The notes below the pieces were generated by a model, which had not been told where the DNA came from, did not search any database, and worked only from the letters and a program-made list of their open reading frames with translations. Shown here one piece after another: positions 9,302 to 19,095 of a DNA stretch of 64,000 nt; position 1 is the first letter of the stretch; each line of letters starts with the position of its first letter. This DNA comes from Marinospirillum alkaliphilum DSM 21637 (GTDB lineage: Bacteria; Pseudomonadota; Gammaproteobacteria; Pseudomonadales; Halomonadaceae). A program made the translations under genes and the position numbers. Location: positions 530,914 through 594,913 of the forward strand of contig NZ_FPJW01000001.1 in the NCBI RefSeq assembly GCF_900119735.1, given 5' to 3'.

Positions 9302-9698
9302 AACAAGGATTCCTTGAAGCTGTAAGTCGGTCGGCTGAAAAACTGGATCTCCCTTTTCAGGCGCATTACATGCAATGTGCAGGTGGGTGTCAACGCCACT
9401 AAAGCTGTTTATAATCAATTGGTTAAAGTGTCATTGGTTGCAAAAACCCATGAGAATTGCATATTTTCTGACCGCTTTTGGTGCAATTGAATGATTGCTG
9501 GTTTTATTGACTGGCTCGGACTGATTTTCAAGGTTTTTCTTACTGTTTAAAACGCTTTTTGACTGACTGGTTAATGCTCCATTAATTTATATCTTTTTGA
9601 TCTGCATCAAGCTTTTTCTGCGACGATTCAGCTGTGTATTTCTGTTGTTTTTTCTTCTAGACTTGCCGTTCCATTTTTAATTCAGGAAATCCTGATTT
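9302..9698. other. AT-rich intergenic regulatory region
   Basis: This roughly 400-bp divergent region separates the phytochrome unit (minus) from the RND pump genes (plus). It is clearly AT-richer than its surroundings. It holds one strong FNR/ANR-type site (9597-9610) and a plausible -10 (TGTATT, 9635-9640) for the pump genes. No convincing gene was seen in it. Confidence 0.5.
9597..9610. promoter_or_regulatory. FNR/ANR-type site TTGAT-N4-ATCAA
   Basis: TTGATctgcATCAA is a perfect match to the FNR/ANR consensus. Its centre is about 43 bp upstream of a start point predicted from the -10-like TGTATT at 9635-9640, which is the class II activation geometry. The likely target is the RND adaptor gene starting at 9699. 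No fnr/anr gene is visible in this window. Confidence 0.65.
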
Positions 9699-10955
9699 AT
9701 GCCTGCCCCGATCAAACGTTTTCTGCCGTTGCTGGTGATCCTTGTCGCCCTGCTGGGTTTTGTGCTGTTGCGACTGACACGCCCGGAACCACCGCAGGCA
9801 GGGGATGAGGAAAGACGCTGGCCGGTGGCGGCAGTGGTGTTGCAGGCACAGGACCTGTCTCCTGAATTGCGTTTGTTCGGTCAGTTGACCAGTAACACCG
9901 ATGCCCTGTTGCGGGCACGCACGGCCGGTGATGTGCAGGCGGTGCCGGTGCGCAGTGGTCAGTTGGTGCTCGCCGGAGAGCTGCTGTTGCAACTCGATGA
10001 CCTGGATGCACAGGCCTTGTTTGATCAGCGCCGTGCCGAGTTGCTGGATCTGCAGTCCCAGCGTCAGCAGCGATTGATGCAGCATCAGGTGGATCAGCAG
10101 GCACTGGTGCAGGAGCGCAGCATGCTGCAACTGGCTGAGCGCCAGTATGAACGCCAGCGGCAACTGGCACAGGGCGACAGGGCATCCCCGCGGCAGGTGG
10201 AAGAAGCCAGTCTGGCTCTGAGTCAGCAGCGTCTGGCATTGATGAACCGGGAGCTGGCGGTGGAACAGCACCCATCCCGGATGGAGCAACTGGATGCCGC
10301 CATTCGCCGGGCACAGAGCCAGTTGCAACTGGCGCAACGGGATCTTGAAGCCACTGCGTTGCGTGCAGCGCATCCCTTGCGGGTGCAGGAGGTGCTGGTG
10401 GCCCGTGGTGATCGGGTGAATGTGAATGAGCCGTTGCTGCGTATCTTTGTGCCTGAAGCCCTGGAGTTTGAAGCCCGTCTGCCGCTGAGTCGCATTGCTC
10501 AGGTGCGTGATGCACTGGCCGCCGGTCAGCCGTTGCTGGCCACCACTGAAGTGGATGGCCGCAGGCTGGTGTTCCGCATGCAGCAACTGGCCGGTCGCAC
10601 CCAGGATGCTGCCGGTGTGCTGGCCAGCTTTGCCTTGCAGGAAGGTGACGTGGATGGTCTGGCGCTGGGGCGGTTTGTGGATGCCCGTTTGAAGCTGCCG
10701 GTGCAGCAGCAGGTTTACTGGCTGCCCACCGATGCCGTGCAGGGGCAGGATCGTGTGTATCGCATCAGTGATGGTCGTCTGGAAGGCTTGCAGGTGGAAC
10801 TGCTGGGGGATCATCAGCGTGATGGTCGTCCCGGCCTGCTGGTGCGCAGTGCGTTGCTGCAACCCGGTGATGAACTGCTGGCCAATCGCCTGCCCAATGC
10901 CATGCAGGGGTTATCGGTGGATGTGGTGAGCCGACTGGAGCCCGGCCATGAGTGA
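9699..10955 (+). CDS. RND efflux periplasmic adaptor (HlyD/MFP family)
   Basis: The 418-residue adaptor has an N-terminal membrane anchor (FLPLLVILVALLGFVLL), so it is inner-membrane tethered. A barrel/lipoyl half follows (GDVQAVPVRSGQLVLAGELLLQLD), then a long Gln/Arg-rich coiled-coil hairpin (~105-220), the returning lipoyl half, and a beta-barrel domain. It links an RND pump to an outer-membrane channel. The pump gene overlaps its 3' end by 8 bp, so the two are translationally coupled. No TolC-like gene is nearby. An FNR-type site lies 90 bp upstream of the start, suggesting oxygen-linked expression. Confidence 0.88.
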   Translation: MPAPIKRFLPLLVILVALLGFVLLRLTRPEPPQAGDEERRWPVAAVVLQAQDLSPELRLFGQLTSNTDALLRARTAGDVQAVPVRSGQLVLAGELLLQLDDLDAQALFDQRRAELLDLQSQRQQRLMQHQVDQQALVQERSMLQLAERQYERQRQLAQGDRASPRQVEEASLALSQQRLALMNRELAVEQHPSRMEQLDAAIRRAQSQLQLAQRDLEATALRAAHPLRVQEVLVARGDRVNVNEPLLRIFVPEALEFEARLPLSRIAQVRDALAAGQPLLATTEVDGRRLVFRMQQLAGRTQDAAGVLASFALQEGDVDGLALGRFVDARLKLPVQQQVYWLPTDAVQGQDRVYRISDGRLEGLQVELLGDHQRDGRPGLLVRSALLQPGDELLANRLPNAMQGLSVDVVSRLEPGHE

Positions 10956-13900
10956 ACACGGCGGGCTGATCGGGCTGTTCCTGAAACACAAGCTGGCCAG
11001 CAATCTGCTGGTGGTGCTGATGCTGATGTCCGGCAGTTGGGCGCTGATCAAGCTGAACACCCAGTTTTTCCCGAACTTCGCACTGGATTTTGTCAGTGTG
11101 CGGGTGGTCTGGGTGGGTGCCAGTGCCGAGGACGTTGAAGCCGGTGTCACACTGCCACTGGAAAATGTGCTGCGCAGTGTCGATGGCCTGAAATCAATGA
11201 CTTCCACTTCGTCGCTGGGTGTTTCAGCCATCACGCTGGAATTCCGGGATGGCACCGACATGACCCAGGCGCTGTCGCAGGTGGAAGATCGCGTGGCGCA
11301 GTTGCGTAACCTGCCGGATGCCGCTGAAACCCCGGTGGTGACTCGCATCGTGCGTTATGAACCGATTGCCCGTCTGCTGATCACCGGCCCGGAGCAACCG
11401 GAAGAATTGCGCCGTCTGGCCCGCCAGTTTGAACAGCAGTTGCTGGATGCCGGCATTGAGCGAGTGGACTTCGGTGGTCTGCCGCAGGAGGTGGTGGCCA
11501 TTGAAGTGCCGCTGCCGCAATTGCTGGCGGTTGGCATGACGCCCCGGCAGCTGGCCGAACGGCTGGCGGCTTATACCCAGGATCAGCCTGCCGGTCTGGT
11601 GGGGCGGGATCAGGGCGGTCGTCAGTTGCGGATTCTGGAACAGGCGCGGGATCTGGATGCCTTTTCCCGCCTGCCGGTCGCCAGTGATGCTATGCGAGGC
11701 CTGATTACCCTGGGAGACATTGCACAGCTGGAACGGCGTCCACGGGATGGCCAGACCCTGATCCGTTATCAGGGGCAAGCGGCAGTGGAGCTGTGGTTGC
11801 AACGCACCGAAAACACCGATGCCCTGAAGGCTGCCAGACGTTTCAGTGACTGGCTGGCAGAAACACAACCACAACTGCCACCGGGCGTGGAGCTGAAGGC
11901 GTATGACCAGCTGTGGGAACTGATTGACGAGCGCATCAAGCTGCTGCTGAAAAACGGTCTGGGCGGGCTGGTGCTGGTGGTGGCGATCCTGTTTCTGTTT
12001 CTCAGCGGCCAGTTGGCGCTGCGGGTGGCACTGGGCATTCCGGTGGCCTTCACCACCGCCTTTGTGGCGCTCTGGTTGTTTGGGGGCAGCATCAACATGA
12101 TGTCCCTGTTCGGTTTCATCATGGCGCTGGGCATCATTGTTGATAACGCCATTGTGGTGTCTGAACATGCTTACACCCTGCGGGCGAAGGGGCTTTCTGC
12201 CGAAGAAGCGGCAGAAGGCGGTGCCCGGCGCATGATCGGGCCAGTGGTGGCTTCATCGCTGACCACCGTGGCAGCCTTTTTCCCGCTGATGCTGGTGGGT
12301 GGCATCATCGGCAAGATCATGTTTGAAATTCCGCTGGTGGTGATCTGCGTGATTCTGGCCACCCTGATCATCAGTTTCCTGATCCTGCCGCATCAGCTCA
12401 AACGTGGGCTGGCGCGCAATCCGCTGACCGCACCGGAGCAGCGAACCGGCATCAGTGCCCGTTTTGAACGCGGGCTGGAAGAATTTCGGGATCATCGCTT
12501 TCGCCGCTGGGTTACCACGGCGGTGGCACAAAAAGGACTGACCCTGGCATCAGCGCTGGCACTGTTCATTCTGGCGATTGGCATGCTGGCCGGTGGTCGG
12601 GTCGGCTTCACTTTTTTCCCCAGCCCGGACGGCACCACCGTGCGGGCCAATGTGGCGTTTGTGGCCGGTACTTCACCACAGCAGGTGGAAGCCTTCATGC
12701 TGCAGATGGATCAGGCCCTGCAGGATGCTGAAAAAGCGCTGCTCGGTGGCCAGCCGGGAGCGCAGAACGGCAGGCTGGTGCAGACTCGGGTCACCCGTCT
12801 GGGTCAGCAGCTGAGTCAGGATGGCAATGCTCCCCGTGGTGACCAGTTTGCTTCCATTCTGGTGGAACTGACTTCACCGGATCGACGTGATGTCAGTAAC
12901 CAGCAATTGATGGATGCCTGGAATGCCCGCATGCCCACCGCGCCGGGACTGGATGCTGTGGTGGTCACGGCGGTCACCGGTGGGCCGCCGGGGCGGGATG
13001 TGGATGTGCGCCTGAGTGGTGCCTCGGCAGAAGTGCTGAAACAGGCGGCGCTGGAGCTGGCCGGTCGCATGGCCGACATTCCGGGCTTGTACGCGGTGGA
13101 AGATGACACCCCCTACGGGCGTGAACAGTTGCTGATCCGGCTGCGGCCGGAAGCTCTGGCACTGGGTTATTCACCGCGCTCCCTGGCGGCTGAGCTGCGT
13201 GGTTTTTTTGATGGTGCACTGGTGCAGCTGTATCAGGACGGTCTGGACGAACTGGAAGTGCGAGTCATGCTGCCGGATGCCGAGCGGCACCGTGCGTCCA
13301 CCCTGAGCGAACTGGCACTGCCGCTGCCGGATGGGCGTGGCTGGGTGTCGCTGGATCAACTGGTGTGGCAGGAATTTCAGCCGGGTTTTGAAACCCTGCG
13401 CCATGCTGATGCCCGACTGGCGATTCATGTTTCCGCCGAGGTGAACCGGGCGCAGGGTAATGCCGGACAGATCCGTGAGCGCCTGGCTACATCGGTATTG
13501 CCGGAGCTGGCTGAGCGTTACGGCATTCACTGGTCTTTCCAGGGGCGGGCAGTGGATCAGGCCGAAACCCTGGGTGACATGCGCATGGGGCTGTTATTTG
13601 CCCTGGCGGCCATTTTTATGGTGCTGGCCTGGATGTTCGGCAGTTACCTGCTGCCGGTGGTGGTGATGGCGATCATCCCCTTCGGCTTGCTGGGTGCGGT
13701 GCTGGGCCACTGGCTGCTGAACATCGAACTGACCATTCTGTCACTTTTTGGCCTGTTTGGTCTGACCGGCATTGTGGTTAACAACTCGATCATACTGGTG
13801 AGCTTTTATCAGGCCCTGCGGGATGACGGCATGGACCGTGATACCGCCATCGTTGAAGCCTCCTGCGCCCGCCTGCGTGCGGTGCTGATCACCTCCATCA

Positions 13901-14094
13901 CCACCATCGCCGGCCTGGTGCCGCTGCTGTTTGAACGCTCGGTGCAGGCCCAGTTCCTGATCCCCATGGCGGTATCTCTGGTCTTCGGCCTCGCCGTGGC
14001 AACCCTGCTGGTGCTGGTCGTCATTCCAGCCCTGCTGGCCTCTGTGGAAAGCTGGCGTGAACGGCTGGAAAAAGAGCCTGTAGTGACTTCCTGA
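10948..14094 (+). CDS. RND efflux pump, inner-membrane permease
   Basis: The 1048-residue proton-driven exporter has the RND topology: TM1 near residue 20, a first periplasmic loop, TM2-6 (~335-470), TM7 near 535, a second loop, and TM8-12 (~865-1030). The TM4 relay motif reads GIIVDNAIVVSEH, Asp-Asn rather than the Asp-Asp of AcrB. The TM10 counterpart reads GIVVNNSIILVSF. This Asn variant is common in a large subgroup of RND pumps. Length and architecture are complete. Substrate is not predictable. It is co-transcribed with the adaptor upstream. Confidence 0.9.
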   Translation: MSEHGGLIGLFLKHKLASNLLVVLMLMSGSWALIKLNTQFFPNFALDFVSVRVVWVGASAEDVEAGVTLPLENVLRSVDGLKSMTSTSSLGVSAITLEFRDGTDMTQALSQVEDRVAQLRNLPDAAETPVVTRIVRYEPIARLLITGPEQPEELRRLARQFEQQLLDAGIERVDFGGLPQEVVAIEVPLPQLLAVGMTPRQLAERLAAYTQDQPAGLVGRDQGGRQLRILEQARDLDAFSRLPVASDAMRGLITLGDIAQLERRPRDGQTLIRYQGQAAVELWLQRTENTDALKAARRFSDWLAETQPQLPPGVELKAYDQLWELIDERIKLLLKNGLGGLVLVVAILFLFLSGQLALRVALGIPVAFTTAFVALWLFGGSINMMSLFGFIMALGIIVDNAIVVSEHAYTLRAKGLSAEEAAEGGARRMIGPVVASSLTTVAAFFPLMLVGGIIGKIMFEIPLVVICVILATLIISFLILPHQLKRGLARNPLTAPEQRTGISARFERGLEEFRDHRFRRWVTTAVAQKGLTLASALALFILAIGMLAGGRVGFTFFPSPDGTTVRANVAFVAGTSPQQVEAFMLQMDQALQDAEKALLGGQPGAQNGRLVQTRVTRLGQQLSQDGNAPRGDQFASILVELTSPDRRDVSNQQLMDAWNARMPTAPGLDAVVVTAVTGGPPGRDVDVRLSGASAEVLKQAALELAGRMADIPGLYAVEDDTPYGREQLLIRLRPEALALGYSPRSLAAELRGFFDGALVQLYQDGLDELEVRVMLPDAERHRASTLSELALPLPDGRGWVSLDQLVWQEFQPGFETLRHADARLAIHVSAEVNRAQGNAGQIRERLATSVLPELAERYGIHWSFQGRAVDQAETLGDMRMGLLFALAAIFMVLAWMFGSYLLPVVVMAIIPFGLLGAVLGHWLLNIELTILSLFGLFGLTGIVVNNSIILVSFYQALRDDGMDRDTAIVEASCARLRAVLITSITTIAGLVPLLFERSVQAQFLIPMAVSLVFGLAVATLLVLVVIPALLASVESWRERLEKEPVVTS

Positions 14095-14248
14095 CAGCAA
14101 TGCCGTGCTTTCATGGCTATTCCCATTCGTTTTGTGTAGGATTGAGCCAGCTTGCATAGTATCCATTGCCACTCAAGGGTGGTATTTACAGGCCAGTTGA
14201 TTTCATTTTTCAGCATCATGTCATGATTTCCATCAGGAGCACTGCTGA

Positions 14249-17200
14249 GTGACAGCACAACGAACCGCAGCAGGTAACAAGCGGGTTCAGCGCAAGACTA
14301 CAACAATAAAAAAGCATCCGGACAAGTCACCGGGCAAGCCAGAAACGGCAGCTCCGACGGTTAAACGTCCTTATATTGTCGGTATCGGATCTTCTGCAGG
14401 TGGCCTTGAGGCCCTGACCCATCTGATCAGTGCTTTGCCCACGGACCTTGGTGCTACTTATGTGGTGATTCAACACCTTTCGCCGACGCACCGCAGCATG
14501 ATGGTGCAACTGCTGGGGCGGGAAACTGCCATGGCGGTGCTGGAGATTGAAGACGGTGCCCTGCCTCAGCCTGATACTGTCTACGTAACACCCCCTTGTC
14601 ACAATGTTGTGCTGACAGAGGGGCGTTTCTCACTGATTGATGGCCCTCGAAAGACCCTGCCACGCCCTTCTGTGAATACCTTTTTCACTTCATTGGCCAG
14701 TTGCAAGGGTGAGGATGCCATGGGTGTGATTCTTTCCGGTACTGGTTCGGATGGTGCTGCCGGAATGCGTGAGGTGAAGGCTGCCGGTGGATTTACCTTT
14801 GCCCAGGAACCCAGCTCGGCCAAATATTCCGGCATGCCTCAGGCGGCAATTGATACCGGTTGTGTTGATGCCGTCTTGCCGCCGGAAATGATTGCCACCG
14901 AAATTGCCATGATCACCCGTACTCATGGCGCTGTTTCTCTGACTCCTAAACCGGCCACAGCAGCAACCTCGCTGAAAAAGCTGTTGATGAAGGTTAAACA
15001 ACATACCCGTATTGATTTTGGTGGTTACAAGGAAGGCACAGTGATTCGCCGTATTGAACGTCGTCTTGCGGCGCGCCGGGTGAGCACGTTGGAGGATTAT
15101 CTGGTTCTGGTTGAGAGTGATACCGATGAGCTGGACAGGCTGTGTAAGGATATCCTGATTTCGGTCACTGCATTTTTCCGTGATCCAGAGGCCTTTGAGG
15201 TATTACGGGCATCATTAAAAGCCATGTTGCAGGGTAAGCAGCCGGGTGATGAGATACGTTTATGGGTGGCCGGCTGCGCAACCGGGGAGGAGGCCTACAC
15301 TCTGGCTATCCTGCTTTCCGAGCTTTTGGGTCCTACTCTGGTTCATTACCGTATTCAGATTTTTGCCACCGATATCGACATGAATGCCTTGGCCATTGCA
15401 CGTCGTGGTTCATATAACGAAAGTGTGCTCAGTGATATGAGTGAAGAGCTGCTGAATCGTTATTTTACTCGCTCCACAGGCAATCATTTTGAAGTCTCAC
15501 GCTCCCTGCGTGAAATGGTCGTGGTTGCACGTCAGGATATTATTCAGGACCCTCCCTTTCTGCGCCTGGACCTGGTCAGTTGCCGCAATGTGCTGATCTA
15601 TTTTAATGCGGAGCTGCAGGCCAAGGTGTTGTCCACCTTCCACTATGGTTTGAGGGTGGGCGGGCTGCTTTTTCTTGGCAAGTCAGAAGGGATTTTTCAG
15701 CAGGAAAGCCTGTTTGTTCCGATCGATAAATCGGCCCACCTGTTCAGCCGTCAGGCGGGTGAGGGGTGTCTGGTGTCCACCAGTTTTCGCCTTCCGGAAA
15801 TCCGTGATCCAGGCCAGAAGGTTTTTCGTGCATCGGACAGTGAGCAGCGTTTGCTGAATGTTGCGATCAGGCAGTACATCCCGCCTGCAGTACTGATCAA
15901 TTCCAGTCATGAAATCCAGCATATCCACGAGGATGTTTCTCCCTATGTGAGCATCAGTGCCGGGAGGCCCACAACCAATTTGCAACAGTTGATCAGGCAG
16001 GAATTTCGTACTGATCTGCAATTACTGGTCCACCAGGTGGAGCGCAAACCTGAAACAGCTTATGCCCGGCCCCACTGGATCAAGGTGCCGGATGGAAGCG
16101 TTCATGTCCGCATGGCAGTACATCCACTGGAGCCGGGCGTTACCAATACCTGCTTTCTGGTTTGTTTTGAGCCGGCGCCAGAGCCCAAGGTGGTGGGTAC
16201 CCTGTCTGCACCTGCCCATGCTGGTGAAACGGTGCAAGATATCAAGGTGCTTGAGGATGAGCTGATCATCACGCGTGAACGTCTGCAAACCGTGATTGAG
16301 GAGCTGGAAACCTCGAATCAGGAGATGCAGGCGCTTAATGAAGAGGTTCAGGCTGCCAATGAGGAGTTGCAATCCTCCAATGAAGAACTGGAGTCCTCCA
16401 ATGAAGAGCTGCAATCCACCAATGAAGAACTGACCACCGTTAATGATGAATTGCAGCTGCGCACAGCGGAGTTGGCCGAGGCGTTGAATGATCTGGAAAA
16501 AATCCAGAACAGCGTCGGTTTCCCGATTCTGGTCTGTAACACCACCATGGAGCTGACTCGCTTCAACAGCCCAGCCGCAGATATCTTTTCGTTGGTTGGC
16601 AAGTCCATTGGTCAGGCGATTCCGGCGCTGCGTTTACCCAGGGGGATGAAAGACTTCTCGGCCTGGGTTTATCAGGCCATTGAAGAAAACATCACCATTG
16701 AAGAGCCGGTTTACACCAACGATCGCCACTACCTGCTGCATATTGCACCCTATGAGCAAACCCTGCTGCCTGGGGCGCGTGGTGCCATTATTGCTTTTAT
16801 GGATCAGACCGAGCAGATGAATCAGGAGCGGGAGGTTCGTGAGAGTCGTCAGCGTTTGATGGCCATCATGAGTAACTCCACAACACTCATCACGCTCAAG
16901 GATCTGGCAGGTCGTTATGAGTTCGTGAATGCCCAGTTTGAAAAGGTCTTTGGCTTGAAAGCCGGTGATGTGATCGGCAAAACCGATGCGCAGTTGTTTC
17001 CGGGTGATATCGCGGAAGCCTTGCGTGCTCGGGATCTGGATGTTGCACGTCTGGCTGCGCCCATTGAATCCGAGGATGTGATTGATTTTCTTGAGGGTGA
17101 ACGCTATCTGATGTCAGTGCGTTTTCCGCTGTTTGATGTGGATGGTGTTGTTCAGAGTATCTGTACCCAGTCCATTGACATTACCTCGCGCAAACATGCC

Positions 17201-18880
17201 GAAGAGCAGTTGCGCTTGGCTGCACGGGTTTTTGACCGTGCTGGTGAAGGGATCGTGGTTACCGATATATCACAAAAAATCCTGACGGTGAATGATGCCT
17301 TCACCAAGGTTACCGGTTATGAGGCTGCGGAAGTATTAGGTAAAACACCAGCCATCCTCAACTCCGGTCGTCATGACAAGGCGTTCTACCAGACTATGTG
17401 GGATACCCTGCAGGATCAGGGTTGGTGGCAAGGCGAGATATGGAACAAGCGAAAAAATGGTGAGCTGTATCCTGAATGGTTGACCGTGAATACGGTGCAA
17501 AATAATGATGGAAGGATCATCAACTATGTGGGTATTTTCAGCGATATCACCGTGATCAAGGAGTCACAACGTCGTATCGAATTCCTGGCAACCCATGATG
17601 AAATGACCTCGTTGCCCAATCGTGGCCTGTTTCTTGACCGGGTGTGCCAGATGGTTATTAAAGCCCGCCGTGTGCAGGAAACCCGAGCGGCCGTTTTTTT
17701 TGTGGATCTTGATAACTTCAAGGTCATCAATGACTCGCTTGGTCATCAGGCTGGTGATGACATGCTCAAGGAAGTGGCCGTACGTTTGCGTAATTGTGTG
17801 CGAGGTGCTGATACCGTGGCTCGCTTTGGTGGTGATGAGTTTGCCTTGCTGCTTGAAGATGCCAACATTGCGGAGGCGGAGATAACCGCTGGAAGAATTG
17901 CTGCAGCATTGTCGAGCCCCATTATCCTGGCGGGACAGGCGATTCATGTCAGTGCCAGTATCGGGATCAGCCTGTTTCCTGAGGATGGTGAGGATGCAGA
18001 CACCCTCCTCAAGCACGCCGACGGTGCTATGTACAAGGCCAAGGATGCCGGGAAATGCACTCACTATTTCTTTACCAGCGATCTGAAAAAGTCAGCCGAT
18101 GAGCGTTTGCAGCTGGGTAATGGCCTGCGTCAGGCCATGGATCGGGATGAGCTGTTCCTGATGTATCAGCCACAGTTGTCACTGGCTGATGGGATGCTGG
18201 TGGGTGTTGAAGCTTTATTACGCTGGCATCATCCGGAGCTGGGTTTGATTCCACCGGACAAATTCATCCCGCTGGCAGAAAAAACCGGTCTTATTGACAG
18301 CATTGGAGAGTGGGTTGCGGATGCTGCCTGTTGCCAGGCTGCTGCCTGGTTAGAGCAGGGGTATGCAATACCCCGTGTGTCCATCAACGTATCTGCGGAA
18401 CAATTCCGCCGTTGTGACATTGCACTATCCATCCATAATCTGCTGGAAAAATATCAATTGCCCCCGGAGTTATTGGTTATTGAGCTGACGGAAACTGCTT
18501 TGATGGTTGATCCTGAACAGGCGCAAAAGGTTTTGCGTAAGCTGAAGGATATGGGGCTGCATGTAAGTATTGATGATTTTGGTACAGGTTATTCCTCTCT
18601 GGCACAACTGCGGCGTTTCTCTATTGATGAACTTAAGATTGACCGTGTTTTTGTTAATGAAGTGGCATCCAGCAGGGATGACAAAGCCATTGCCCGAACC
18701 ATTATGGCAATGGCCGACTCCCTGAATCTTTCAGTGGTGGCCGAGGGGATAGAGACCCAGGAGCAGTGTAATGTGTTGCATGAGCTGGGATGCCAAACAG
18801 GGCAGGGCTTTTTGTTTTCCAGAGCAATCAGCGCCGATGAGATTGTACAGCGCTTCCCGATGGTCATAAAACAGCCTTAA
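14249..18880 (+). CDS. CheB-CheR-coiled coil-3xPAS-GGDEF-EAL hybrid protein
   Basis: The single 1543-residue frame starts at GTG (AGGAG 9 bp upstream). CheB-like methylesterase (~40-225) has GSSAGGLEAL, QHLSPTHRSMM and GTGSDGAAGM, so Ser, His and Asp are all present. CheR methyltransferase follows (~245-480) with WVAGCATGEEAYTLA and RNVLIYFN. A heptad coiled coil spans ~665-755 with repeated NEEL/SNEEL units. PAS domains begin near 752, 866 and 984. The GGDEF domain has intact RFGGDEF (~1192). The EAL domain has VEALLRW (~1320) and [10 protein letters not shown]. It has no membrane segment. It probably links chemoreceptor-type methyl chemistry or its sensing fold to c-di-GMP synthesis and breakdown. 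Which enzyme activity dominates is unknown. Confidence 0.92.
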   Translation: MTAQRTAAGNKRVQRKTTTIKKHPDKSPGKPETAAPTVKRPYIVGIGSSAGGLEALTHLISALPTDLGATYVVIQHLSPTHRSMMVQLLGRETAMAVLEIEDGALPQPDTVYVTPPCHNVVLTEGRFSLIDGPRKTLPRPSVNTFFTSLASCKGEDAMGVILSGTGSDGAAGMREVKAAGGFTFAQEPSSAKYSGMPQAAIDTGCVDAVLPPEMIATEIAMITRTHGAVSLTPKPATAATSLKKLLMKVKQHTRIDFGGYKEGTVIRRIERRLAARRVSTLEDYLVLVESDTDELDRLCKDILISVTAFFRDPEAFEVLRASLKAMLQGKQPGDEIRLWVAGCATGEEAYTLAILLSELLGPTLVHYRIQIFATDIDMNALAIARRGSYNESVLSDMSEELLNRYFTRSTGNHFEVSRSLREMVVVARQDIIQDPPFLRLDLVSCRNVLIYFNAELQAKVLSTFHYGLRVGGLLFLGKSEGIFQQESLFVPIDKSAHLFSRQAGEGCLVSTSFRLPEIRDPGQKVFRASDSEQRLLNVAIRQYIPPAVLINSSHEIQHIHEDVSPYVSISAGRPTTNLQQLIRQEFRTDLQLLVHQVERKPETAYARPHWIKVPDGSVHVRMAVHPLEPGVTNTCFLVCFEPAPEPKVVGTLSAPAHAGETVQDIKVLEDELIITRERLQTVIEELETSNQEMQALNEEVQAANEELQSSNEELESSNEELQSTNEELTTVNDELQLRTAELAEALNDLEKIQNSVGFPILVCNTTMELTRFNSPAADIFSLVGKSIGQAIPALRLPRGMKDFSAWVYQAIEENITIEEPVYTNDRHYLLHIAPYEQTLLPGARGAIIAFMDQTEQMNQEREVRESRQRLMAIMSNSTTLITLKDLAGRYEFVNAQFEKVFGLKAGDVIGKTDAQLFPGDIAEALRARDLDVARLAAPIESEDVIDFLEGERYLMSVRFPLFDVDGVVQSICTQSIDITSRKHAEEQLRLAARVFDRAGEGIVVTDISQKILTVNDAFTKVTGYEAAEVLGKTPAILNSGRHDKAFYQTMWDTLQDQGWWQGEIWNKRKNGELYPEWLTVNTVQNNDGRIINYVGIFSDITVIKESQRRIEFLATHDEMTSLPNRGLFLDRVCQMVIKARRVQETRAAVFFVDLDNFKVINDSLGHQAGDDMLKEVAVRLRNCVRGADTVARFGGDEFALLLEDANIAEAEITAGRIAAALSSPIILAGQAIHVSASIGISLFPEDGEDADTLLKHADGAMYKAKDAGKCTHYFFTSDLKKSADERLQLGNGLRQAMDRDELFLMYQPQLSLADGMLVGVEALLRWHHPELGLIPPDKFIPLAEKTGLIDSIGEWVADAACCQAAAWLEQGYAIPRVSINVSAEQFRRCDIALSIHNLLEKYQLPPELLVIELTETALMVDPEQAQKVLRKLKDMGLHVSIDDFGTGYSSLAQLRRFSIDELKIDRVFVNEVASSRDDKAIARTIMAMADSLNLSVVAEGIETQEQCNVLHELGCQTGQGFLFSRAISADEIVQRFPMVIKQP

Positions 18881-18925
18881 TCAATGTGGGGCAGGCATTG
18901 CCATTTTTGGTTTGTAATGCTTTGT

Positions 18926-18943
18926 AAATAACCTTCGTTATTT
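18926..18943 (+). terminator. Weak hairpin after the CheB-CheR-GGDEF-EAL gene
   Basis: AAATAAC-CTTC-GTTATTT is a perfect 7-bp AT-rich stem with a 4-nt loop, 46 bp after the stop. The arm ends in TTT but no longer U-tract follows. It could be a weak terminator or another regulatory stem. Confidence 0.3.
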
Positions 18944-19095
18944 GCCAGTATAAAGTTACAATTATCCGTTCAGCACCAATACTATCCTGATGACAGAAAA
19001 TGGGTTGATGATGAAGCAGCCATACAGCAAATCTGGTCTTGCTACTGGTGGCTATGTTGCACCAGTTGATGCCCTTGTCAGGTGACCTCCTGACG

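Noticed and set aside
9211-9399. Alternative frame over the heme oxygenase fragment
   Set aside because: It has a GTG start, no family resemblance, and conflicts with the frame that carries the LRQAT-x3-H motif.
9657-10862. 401-residue open frame on the minus strand
   Set aside because: It is antisense to the clear HlyD-type adaptor gene, is Gln/His/Leu-rich in the way shadow frames are, and shows no domain.
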